A stretch of DNA of 64,000 bases, from NCBI GenBank assembly GCA_028564705.1, contig JAPXFQ010001708.1, positions 2,501 to 66,500 on the forward strand, written 5' to 3'. A model generated the notes under the pieces. The model was given only the letters and a program-made list of their open reading frames with translations, searched no databases and was not told where the DNA came from. Numbering within the stretch: the first letter of the stretch is position 1; each line of letters opens with the position of its first letter. Shown here piece after piece: positions 23,815 to 33,249 of this stretch. The position numbers and the translations under genes are program-made. The DNA comes from Apricaphanius iberus (Eukaryota; Chordata; Actinopteri; Cyprinodontiformes; Aphaniidae).

Positions 23815-24032
23815 AGCCTGGTTCTGCCGGAGGTTTCTTCCTGTTAAAAGGGAGTTTTTCCTCTCCACTGTCGCTTCATGCTTGCTCGGTGTGAGGGATT
23901 GCTGACACAATCTTCTGTGGTTCTCTAATTGCTAAATTAAACATTATATTGTAATAACTCTTCTTGTAAAGTGCCTTGAGATGACATCTGTTGTGAAACG
24001 GCGCGATATAAATAAACTGAATTGAATTGTTT
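23815..24032 (+). mobile_element. LINE 3' tail (5'-truncated copy)
   Basis: GGAGGTTTCTTCCTGTTAAA, AGGGAGTTTTTCCTCTCCAC, a TGCTTGCTCGGTGTGAGGGA segment and the ending GTGCCTTGAGATGACATCTG plus AATAAACTGAATTGAATTG match the 3' ends at 19850-20090 and, reversed, at 24776-25290. Confidence 0.75.
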
Positions 24033-24770
24033 GGAGCAGCAGGTAGCGTGAGAAAAAAAACAAGAAATTAATGAAAACATTTCAAGACAATGTTGTTGTT
24101 TTTTTCCCGAAAGCAATTATATGTTGAAAGGTTAAGCTTGATGATGTCAGTTTGGTCACAAAAAACATAAAATATAGGTCATATTTTTGTAATTTAGCAA
24201 ATAATTATGTTACCAGGAAAAAAATCTGGTCACTGTCTATTCACATGTATATTAAAATCACTGAAGTAGCAACTTTGGTAAATGGGGACATGCTTATTAG
24301 GCTAACCTCTACTTAGCACAAACCCATAAAACCTTTAAAAACATAAATTTAAAAAATAAGTTTGTGTGTCAGAATGATAAGGAAACGTAGATATTTCCCT
24401 TTCTGGTTTTAAAATGTGTTTTGTTAATTATTTTTTATTTAAATCTTGGTGGTACGCCTGTGGGACACTCTCCTACTGTTACTGTTGATGCGCCACTGCA
24501 GTCACTCCCAATAACTAGCGACAACAGGACTTGGACGATAAATTCTTGTTGTTGGAATTGGCATTTATAACAATGCTTGTTATATTAGGGTCAGATTAGA
24601 GGACAAATTTAATAACTTCTCAAACCCTTTGAAAGCGTAGAGGTGAAATGTTGATTATTTATTGTTTTCCACTTTATTTATAGCATTTTGTATTGTTTTT
24701 TACATGCCGATGTGTTAGCTTGGTGTCAGCACGGAGGCATGTAGTACAAACCAGGGAAATCTTCAATTCA
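24033..24770. other. Intergenic, AT-rich, no feature recognised
   Basis: No supported gene, RNA or element. Confidence 0.45.
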
Positions 24771-24775
24771 CTTCA

Positions 24776-25290
24776 CTTTATTTCTATAGCGCCAATTCCT
24801 AACAGATGCCATCAATCAATCAATCAATACTTTATTGATCCCCAGGAAATTTGTTTTACAGTCCGACCTGTCCAAGATCATGACAAACAAAACAAATTCT
24901 CCAGGCACTTTACAACAAAAGTCGTTTCAATCCAATTATCCAAACATTATAATCAGATAAAAGTTTTCTATGTAAGGAATCCCAGCAGATTGTGCTGAGT
25001 CATGGATGTGAGGTTGTGCCCGGATCATGCCGACTCCAACCACAACAATTCCTCAGCAATCCCTCATACTGAGCAAGCATGTAGCGACAGTGGAGAGGAA
25101 AAACTCCCCTTTAACAGGAAGAAACCAGAACCAGAACCTGGCTTAGTACAAGTGGTCATCTGCCACGACCATCCGGGGGTCTGAGAAGACAGAGAAGAGA
25201 CACAGAAAGAACAAAAGAACAGCATTTTCTATGTTAAAGAAAGAAAAAAGTTGATAGCAGGACATGGAGGATGTTTGGTCGATGAGGTCC
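24776..25290 (-). mobile_element. LINE 3' tail, reversed, with a second tail fragment
   Basis: Read on the minus strand it repeats the 3' region at 19790-20000, including the GACCCCCGGATGGTCGTGGC segment and CCTTTAACAGGAAGAAACC (plus strand). Between 24780 and 24850 an (ATCA)n run with ATACTTTATTGATCCCCAGG is the tail of another LINE type inserted in, or joined to, this one. Confidence 0.7.
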
Positions 25291-25431
25291 GCTGACTTTG
25301 GAGTTATTTCACATACTACATAATTCCATATGTGTTCATTCGTAGTTTTGATGCCTTCAGTGAGAATCTACAATGTACTGTAAATGTAGTCACGAAAATA
25401 AAGAAAACGCACTGAATGAGAAGGTGTGTAC

Positions 25432-25610
25432 AAAATTTTGGTCTGTACTGTATTTTCATCATATGTCGTAACAAGAAGAGCAGAAAATTAAACCTGTCTT
25501 CAAACTCATTGCATATTTTGTTTGTGGTAGAAGTATCGCAATTAGTACTCGGTATTAGCAAGTACTCAGATCCAGGTATCGGTTTAAAAAATCGTCATTG
25601 TTGTATCCTT
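25432..25610 (-). mobile_element. hAT-like MITE, family A, partial reversed copy
   Basis: On the minus strand it contains GGATACAACAATGACG, AAACCGATACCTGGATCTGA, ACTTCTACCACAAACAAA and TGTTACGACATATGATG, matching the first half of the copies at 2404 and 58955. The second half is missing. Confidence 0.5.
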
Positions 25611-26210
25611 AATTATGGACATAAAGGCGAGATAAAAAAACTCCTGTGGCGTCGTGTGGTGCAGCGATCCTTTCCCAGATTTGACCACCGACCTCTGAAC
25701 AATTGTCGCTCGTCTCTCCCACATTCTCAGTGTGAGTTCAGGTTGATGAGCGTTTAGAGGCAGCAGCAGCCCTCTGCATTTATCTGAACCTGGATGCTGA
25801 ACCCTCTGAATTACCAGGAAACACACCGTCCCCGTTCCCACAGCATGACTCAGTCACAACCACCATCACGTCCAGGTTTATGGCGCATCTAAACGGCGTC
25901 AGCTGACCGGAGGTGCTGCTGATGCCTCTGGTTTCCAGCAGGAGGACCAGTTTATGACTTGATTTGCTGGTTGTAACGTTTATGTCACACAGGAGCTGCT
26001 TAGGTACTTTCCAACGTTTCGCTGGTTGTAAAACATCTGTTTATTATTGGAAACAAACACTTTGTGTTCAGAGCCTCGCTAAACTTTTCACATTTTATGT
26101 TGATCATTTTATGAGACAGAGCAACGGTGACGAGGCGATAACTGGAGGGAAAATGAGTCACAGCTTTCTGCATGTTTCTCTAAAAAAAACTCTGAAATGT
26201 GTGGTGTGCA
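25611..26210. other. Intergenic, no feature recognised
   Basis: A 124-codon open frame at 25964-26338 shows no family resemblance and runs into transposon debris; it is not called. Confidence 0.4.
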
Positions 26211-26820
26211 TTTATTTTTTCCCATCCCCGTCTGAGTCAGAATTCTGCAGAACCTCCTCATGCTGGAGAATATCTGAGAACATCAGATTTAAGGTCTTTC
26301 CACAGATTCTCACATGTACTTTGACTAGGCCACATTAGTATGCTTTGATCTAAACCCTTCCATAACATTATCCCTGGATGTCCTCCAACACTGTCTCAGG
26401 TCTGCTGCAGCGTTTCCTCCAGGATATTCCTGATTTAGCTCCATTTATCTGACCTGCTTTCCTGTCCCACACCATGATGCTGCCACCACCGTGTTTCACT
26501 GTTCACTTAAGTGTGTTGGTCTCCTTTTGTCAGATTTTCTTCTTCCACCTTTTCTGTGTCTCCAACATGATTCAGCTCTTTACTTTATCGACCACACAGA
26601 GATCCTCCCACCTGAGCCCTGGGTCTCAGCAGCTCCTCCAGAGCTTCTCTGATTAAAGAACTCCTGCCAGTCCAGGTGGAACCTAACCCTGCTCTAAACT
26701 GGACCAGAGCCTCCTCCCTGACCTGCTGATGGCTTCCCTGGTCTTCATGATGCTGGACGTTCTCTGAAGAACTTTTGAGACCAGAACCTGAACATTTGCA
26801 GATCAGAACCTGGTGGCTTG
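26211..26820. mobile_element. Degenerate DNA-transposon remnant
   Basis: ACACCATGATGCTGCCACC, CCACCTGAGCCCTGGGTCTC, AGCAGCTCCTCCAGAGC, TGACTAGGCCACATTAG and a GGCTTCCCTGGTCTTCATGA segment form a recognisable fish DNA-transposon text. It shares the CATGATGCTGCCACCACC phrase with 22720. No transposase frame. Confidence 0.45.
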
Positions 26821-27259
26821 GTCGATCCGAATCCAAAAGTGAAACAACACGGGGTGAGAATCTGGACCTTGAAGTCTGAGGAGAAGATTAATGGTAGAAC
26901 AGGGAGGACTGGCGTCTGGCCTCCTTCCGTCCACTAAACTGTGGTAAATGTGATTAAAAATCATGTCAGCTCGTCGTGTTTTATCACCATGACAGATCTA
27001 CTCTCAGCCAGCCGCAGGTCCGGTTCTGAACAGCTAGGATGAGTCAGAAGCTCCGGTGTGGGGTGTGGAGTTGAGATCTTCTCTTCCTCCATCAGTTCTC
27101 TTCCTGGAGCAACATGGCGCTCCATCAGGCTAACAGGAAATGCATGCAGCCCCTCCAGGATTTAGCAATGTTGCGATCGCAACTATTAGCTCAAATTCTG
27201 CACGTCTTGACATTTTATCAAGTTATCACAACTTTACAGCACCTTTTGACCAATTGCAA
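26821..27259. other. Intergenic, no feature recognised
   Basis: No supported gene, RNA or element. Confidence 0.4.
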
Positions 27260-27850
27260 CTCTTCCTTTCATTATTTTATATCTGACGGCGTCGCATAGC
27301 ATTTACACTCCCCGTTTCTTATGTGATACGGATGAAATATGATAAATATGTTACATTTGTCGTTTGCCAAGAAATGAGCTATGGAGAAAAGTTTCCTCCT
27401 TCCAGTCATGAAAATCCATCACCATTTTCTCTAAATTTGCCGTTTTGAATCCAAAATAGGTCTAACACGTGATTCGTCTATGTCTGGTGAGTTGATAATC
27501 AGCTGTAACCAGTGATGCACAGACACAGCAGCAGCGAGCGGGAAGTTTTCAGAACAGTCTTTGTGACTGACAGGAGTTGGAGTTTCAATTACTTTTCACA
27601 CCCTCTGAGTTATTTAGGATTAAAAACTTTTTCGACCGACCTCAAATCTAGTTTCCTTCCTGTGTGATGGTAACTTCAGCTGTGGCTCGAGGATCTTTTT
27701 ACAGTGTCAGAATCAACAGACTCAATGCTGCGCTGCGACCCAAAGTGAGAAAAACAGTTCTTAGAATGATTAACGTGCAACAATTCCCGAATGTTCAGTG
27801 CTGCTGAGCAGGGGCGTATACAGGAGCTTAATAAAGAGGGGCTAAACGAA
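27260..27850 (+). repeat. Unclassified interspersed repeat, copy 2
   Basis: Same order of conserved segments as 3895-4335, but about 150 bp longer because of extra sequence around 27685-27800. It ends at the shared GAGGGGCTAAA, like copy 1, which suggests a true element border there. No terminal repeat or coding frame was recognised. Confidence 0.6.
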
Positions 27851-28720
27851 ACAAAAGCTTGCTTGTCAAACAATTTTCAAGTGATTGGTGAAAAATCTGT
27901 CACAAAAGCTGCCGCAACATCAGGCATTTTAGGCAGCAACAATCACAGGAAAGTGACGGACGGACTGATCAGGAGCATGATGCAGCTACAGGTGCATGGC
28001 ACGGAAATGAAGCTCCTGGTGAGCCGCTGTGGAACCGCCATCCGGAGGTACCGGCTCGGTTCATCCCGATTCACTCTGGCTGCTGGAATCCGTTCCCATG
28101 GAAACCACCCTGGTTGTGCGAGAGGAGCTCAGGTGAGACACAGCGGCTCATGTTAAACAGAGCTTTGGTGGGTGTGAACAAGAAAACCTCCTAACAGGTT
28201 CTGAGCTGGATCAGAATAAATCTGTCGCTGCTTCCAACTTAGTCATGAGGTGAAACTGACACGTCTTCGGTGTGTCATGGTGTTAAATATGCAGCGATAT
28301 CATGACATGTCATCTCTCCTCATGGTCGTCATGACAACAGGGAGCAGGTACCAGTCGCCGCCTGTTCTAGGAGCGCCTGAACCTGCCGCAGTTCATGCTT
28401 TTGGTGAGATGTGACGCGTCACTTTTCCAGGACGGACCAGGTGCCGCTTTCCCCGCTCTCTATTTGACTTTTGCACAGCAACAGGTGCAGATTTAGAGCA
28501 GACTGTTACGAAACGGCCAGGTGTGCCAGGCGGGCGCCATTGTTTGGTCTCAGACAGCTTCAGGAAGCTGACCTCAGGTCTTCTCTGATCCTCCTCGGCT
28601 CATCTGCCTCCCTCCCTCCGTCGCGCTCGGCTCTGGCCTGCCAGCAGCGAGGATTCCCTTCCTGCTGAAGCCTGGATGTGTGTCCAGGAGCGCCATGAGT
28701 CGGCTAACCTGCTGTCCTGG
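27851..28720. other. Intergenic, no feature recognised
   Basis: Somewhat more GC-rich than the surroundings. Open frames at 27791-28156 and 28471-28668 show no family resemblance. Confidence 0.4.
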
Positions 28721-28724
28721 AGCG

Positions 28725-29100
28725 ACGGCTCTTTAGCCTCTGAGCCTGAGCCCAGACTGTCTGCAAATTAGAGAAATTAGCCCAGTCTGGCTCGGGTCAG
28801 TGAAAGAGCCTAAATCCTCCCCCACCCCAGCACACATAAGCACACACACGGCTCCAGGTTTAACCCCCACGCCACACCGTGTGGTAAAGCTGCCCCCTTG
28901 GAAAGGCACTCACCATATGGCAGCCAATTTAACATTTCATCAGCCAAGTTTAGAAGGAAGGAGAGAGGAGGGGTCGCTGGAATATACTCAGACAAGGTTT
29001 AAAGTCTGCCAGCAAACATGATTAGCTGCTTACATTTATTAGGTGCCACATAATGAAAGGTTTTAGCAGCAACTGATTTGATCAAACAGCAGAGAGCTTC
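28725..29100. promoter_or_regulatory. Candidate regulatory element about 2.5 kb upstream of prdm1
   Basis: A repeat-free block with CTGCAAATTAGAGAAATTAG (paired homeodomain-like ATTA cores) flanked by near-complementary GAGCCCAGACTG and CAGTCTGGCTC arms. Further ATTA cores and TTTGATCAAA lie near 29020-29090. The role is inferred only. Confidence 0.3.
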
Positions 29101-29394
29101 ATATCTGCTCCTATGCTAGTTACCGGTTAGGTTACATTCACACCAGGGTTTGTTTGTCTTTCCGTCTGTCTGTTAGCAACATAACTCAACAAGTTATGGA
29201 CAGATTTAGATTAAATCTTCAGGAAATGGAAGAGGGACCAGGAACAACTGATTCGATTTTAATTGTGATCCCGATCACTGTCTGGAGTTGGGGGGGGACC
29301 TGAGCTAGTTTGGAGCATAACGCACTAAGAAGACCCTGTGAGGAAATGCGGGGTCCATCTTTCCAAGTCGTATTTCCATCCAAGTTATTTATTG
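29101..29394. other. Intergenic, no feature recognised
   Basis: No supported feature. Confidence 0.4.
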
Positions 29395-30770
29395 ATTTAT
29401 AAATGTCAACATTTCTAACAAAACATTATTTAGCTAGCTAAATATTTAGTTTTCAAATAAAATTTCTTTACAAGCTAGATATTGAGTTTACAAAATTAAA
29501 GGTACAGCTGAGAATTTTTTCGGAATTTCAGGAAGGAACCGGTGTCTCCACTTTTTTGAAATACTGTTCATGCGCAACAACAAATATTCCCTGGAAAGTT
29601 ACCATATAGACATACGAATTCTTCCAGCTGTAATCTGAAATGTATTTTTCGAATTAGCGTGGCGAACGTTACCTGTCGAGTAGAAAGACGGCGTCAGACG
29701 CATCCCTGGGGAGCAGAATGATTGACGGTTAGGAGGACCAACAGTTTAGATGATCCACCTGAAAGAAAAAGATCCTTCGCCATACCTTTAAACTAAACAT
29801 TAGCTTAGCAAAAATATTAAGCTGACTGTAAACCCTGATCCGTCCCCTCCAACTATAAGGCAACAAAATAGACAAAAATCGGACGTATAAGAAAAAAAAA
29901 AAGAAGAAAAACAAAAGCTCAACTTAAGCTTAAAAAAATCTATTTGGCTTGTAAGCTAAATAGTTAGCTTCAAACTAAACAGATTGTGGACTAAATATTT
30001 AGCTTACAAGCTAAAGAATTAGTTTACTAATTAAATATTTAGCACCAAGCTAACACTTTTGCTTGTCAACTAAATATTTACTCAACAAATTAAATTGTTA
30101 GTTTGAAACTAAATATTTAGGTAGCAAGTTTATCTGGATAGCTAACCATTTAGGTTAAAAAGTTAAACTAGCTTAACTAAATATTAACCTTTAAACAAAA
30201 CTATTTGGCTTGCTAACTAAGTATTTAGTTTGAGGTTAAACATTTAGTTTGTAGGATAAATAATCAGTTTACAAATTCAATGTTTTGCACCATACTAAAC
30301 ATGTAGCTTGTTAACTAAATATTTAGTCTACTAACTAAGTGTTTAGTTTGAAACTGAAAGCTAAACTGCTTGGCTAAATATTTAGTTTCAAACTAAAAAC
30401 GTTTAACACATTTCCAAATTTATTTACAGATAAGCAGAAGTGGACTACCAAAATAAAGCAAGGTCTTGCAAACCTCTATATAAACTATTAGAAACTTTAT
30501 TTTTTTCCAAAAAATGTCCAACATAAGAGCCTAAAATATAGGATGAGTCGTTTTAAAGACGAAACAGACTTTTACATTTACAGCAGGAGGTTATATAGAG
30601 GTTGGTGAGGCATTTTTATTGTGATAATCCACTTTCGATTCTCGGCAAGTGAATTTGCATATTTGCAAAATATTTACCTCTGAGTTAAATATTTACTTTG
30701 ATTCTATGTATTTAGCCAGTCAGTTTAGCTTGCTAGCTAAACATTTAGCTTTTTTTTTCTGATGACAGAG
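29395..30770. repeat. Irregular repeat array built on the palindrome TAAATATTTA
   Basis: TAAATATTTAG or close variants occur many times (for example near 29440, 29990, 30040, 30070, 30110, 30310 and 30390), separated by AGCTTGCTAGCTAAA- and AGTTTGAAACTAAA-like spacers in both orientations. It is a low-complexity array without a strict period. A sequence of the same type, with a shared CAGCAGGAGGTTATAT segment, is present reversed at 52800-53090. Confidence 0.55.
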
Positions 30771-30974
30771 TAATTAACCCAAATTACTTATGTTAATTCT
30801 TGGCTTTGTAACTTAATAAACGGTGCCCTATAGGAATAAACCATGAGAAAGTTACCGTCTGCCAACCCAGCGTTCGTCTGGGGCTGGTTGAGGTGAACCT
30901 GACCAACATCTGTACTTGCACAGGTTCTGATCATGCTCCTACAGATTTTCCAGACTGAAGTAAAGAAGAGAGGG

Positions 30975-31005
<31 letters not shown>

Positions 31006-31013
31006 TGTGTGTG
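30975..31013. repeat. (GT)n microsatellite
   Basis: About 19 GT units with one interruption, upstream of the probable first exon of prdm1. Confidence 0.95.
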
Positions 31014-31142
31014 AGGGATGTAGGTCAAGGCGATACAGTGGCAGCAGATTGCTCATTAAGTGCCAAACCAAGCAAAAATATCTGTTTTCCAGTGGCACCA
31101 GGCCGGCCATCTGCTCATCCTTTATTCATTCATTAAGACGTC

Positions 31143-31143
<1 letters not shown>

Positions 31144-31176
<33 letters not shown>

Positions 31177-31178
31177 TG
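31144..31178. repeat. (GT)n microsatellite
   Basis: About 16 GT units, roughly 130 bp after the previous array and about 150 bp before the probable prdm1 5' exon. Confidence 0.95.
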
Positions 31179-31329
31179 TGGGTGTACGTGTACGTGTGCA
31201 CATTTGTGTGGAAGCATTCATCACAACAGCCACTTGCTGGTCAGCATGCACGACGTCACCCCGTGTTGTTGTCCAAAAGCAGCAGTAGCGTGTCAGATGG
31301 CTCTGTCATGTGACCGCGGCGGCTACTGA

Positions 31330-31541
31330 TTGGACGGCACGTGGAGCTAAAACAGTTGGCGCCGACCCGGCTCAGGAGTTTCTTGGTGAGGGAGATTCAG
31401 TGACCTCAGACCGAAGGAAAAACCTGGAAGCGAGAGGATTGGCTGGAGAAGAAGCCCAAAGAGAACGGAGGGAAGGCCGAGCGGTCGGGAGATGACGTAG
31501 CGAGAGTCATGAGGGTCCAGCAGCTGAACGGATGTGTGACA
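31330..31541 (+). other. prdm1: Probable non-coding first exon (5' UTR) of prdm1
   Basis: A strong GTAAGT donor follows base 31541, and a pyrimidine-rich CTTCTCTAG acceptor at 31629-31637 precedes the coding exon, giving a 96-bp intron. The right border is well supported; the left border is a guess based on the end of the microsatellite and CpG-containing sequence around 31240-31340. Confidence 0.45.
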
Positions 31542-31754
31542 GTAAGTCTGAACATCTTTCACTTCATGGCTGCTGATGGATTCAGAGCTCTTTAACCTTC
31601 ATTAAGATGTTTCCTCTATTTTGTTTTGCTTCTCTAGATCTTTAGCTTTAACCATTGCACCACAACAGAACCAAAGTAACCCCAAAGCAAGCAGAGCCAA
31701 ACTAAAAGGCCAAAGCCTGAATTCATCACCCTGACTTGAGGAAAACCTGGAAGA

Positions 31755-31925
31755 ATGAAGCTGGAGAGCACGCTTTCAGACATGAGCACCTGGAGGGAGG
31801 TGGACTTAGCTCTCAACTGCACCTACATCGTCCCAGACCAAGTGTCGGACCCGAGCTTCAGCCTACCCAAAGCCATGACCTCCATCCCACGCAACCTAAC
31901 CTTCGACTACGACGCAGACAACGAG
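31755..31925 (+). CDS. prdm1: prdm1 coding exon 1
   Basis: 57 codons from [10 protein letters not shown], with A at -3 of the ATG, to DYDADNE, followed by a GTAACG donor. It holds the CTYIV segment and the start of the PR domain (IPRNLTFDY), aligning with human CTYIV and LPRNLLFKY. Confidence 0.88.
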
Positions 31926-33218
31926 GTAACGCGCTTTGGTTCTCTGCAAAGTTTCTGAGCTACGTAATGTCGAGTCGGGCCGTCTGCATTTAGAACGATC
32001 TGCTGCGCTCTTCACACACATCTGTGGTCAGCTTCGGGCTCATGCTCCTCATCTCCCATGACGTCTACCTTTAGTTTGCAGCCTGTTCACATGATCTCAG
32101 TCAGCCAAAAGCTCCGGACCCAAACACATTCGGACAAACAGAACCAGAAGCCTTTCCCTTTTGCTCCCCCCCGTCACCTGAGAGGCATCCAGCTGCTCCT
32201 GGATCAGCTATGAGGTCTCTCACCTTTGCGGTGGGCGACTGGTTTGGGGATGGGGACGGGGGGTGTATTGCTGTGGCTGAAGACAGATTCATTATCTTTG
32301 AAAGAAGATGGAGCAGTGTCACACTCACTTGTTTTGTAGTCAACACTCAGTTTGTGGTTGCTGCCCCCTTCCTTTTTTTATCCTCACCAAGGCGACACTT
32401 TCTGCTCTTGTTCCTCTTCTGCAGTTCTCAGGCTCTCATCTGTTCCTCCTCCGCCTGCAGCCGCCGCTGCTGCTGCTGCAGATACAATCAAACTGTGGCC
32501 TCATTGAAGGCCCCGCACCTTGTTTGGTGCTTTACTTATCAGCACCTAATGATGCTGAATGCACGTAGTGGCAGCTTTAGTATCTGGAAAATGAGTAGCT
32601 ACCTCGGGCATTGCCAAAACAGCCTTTTTTTTTTTCAGTTGAACAGTTTCCCTTCCTGTTAGTGTGATGAGCGTACGCTGCATTCGCTCTTTAGTGAAGA
32701 ATGGGGAGGGGAGGAGGGGGAGGGTGTCCTTTGGAAAAGTGTGTGGCGTATATCAGGAAGGATCAGCAGGAAGAACTTGGAGGTGTTTGTCAGAGGAAAT
32801 CGGTAAAAGGCACGTGGCAGATGGAGTGTTAGCAACGGGTGGCTGTAAGATGGGCAACGGGGAGGGGGTGGGCTGGATGGGGATGTAAGATGTCGGCGGG
32901 GGGGGGGGGGGGGGGGGGTGTAGGCTTAAACCAGTTGATTAACTTTCGTTGGGGTGAGGAGGCCGGCCAGGCGGCAGGCTTCCACCTGGAGGGCACACAA
33001 GCTATCTGAGGAGAGGGAATGAAGGGCCTGCATGATGAGGATGATAGCATCCCCCCACCCCCCCCACACACACACACACTTACCCCCCCTCCTCCCAAAT
33101 CTCATGGTTGCAGCAAGCGGTTGAGCTGTAGCGGCAGTTCATCAGCCGCTACAGCTCATTAGTCACGCAACACCAGCAAATCACAATGCGCCTGTCAAAC
33201 AGGTTTACCTTATGATCT

Positions 33219-33249
<31 letters not shown>

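Noticed and set aside
33122..33158. microRNA precursor
   Set aside because: The stem is only 14 bp and the flanks do not extend it to the usual pre-miRNA length.
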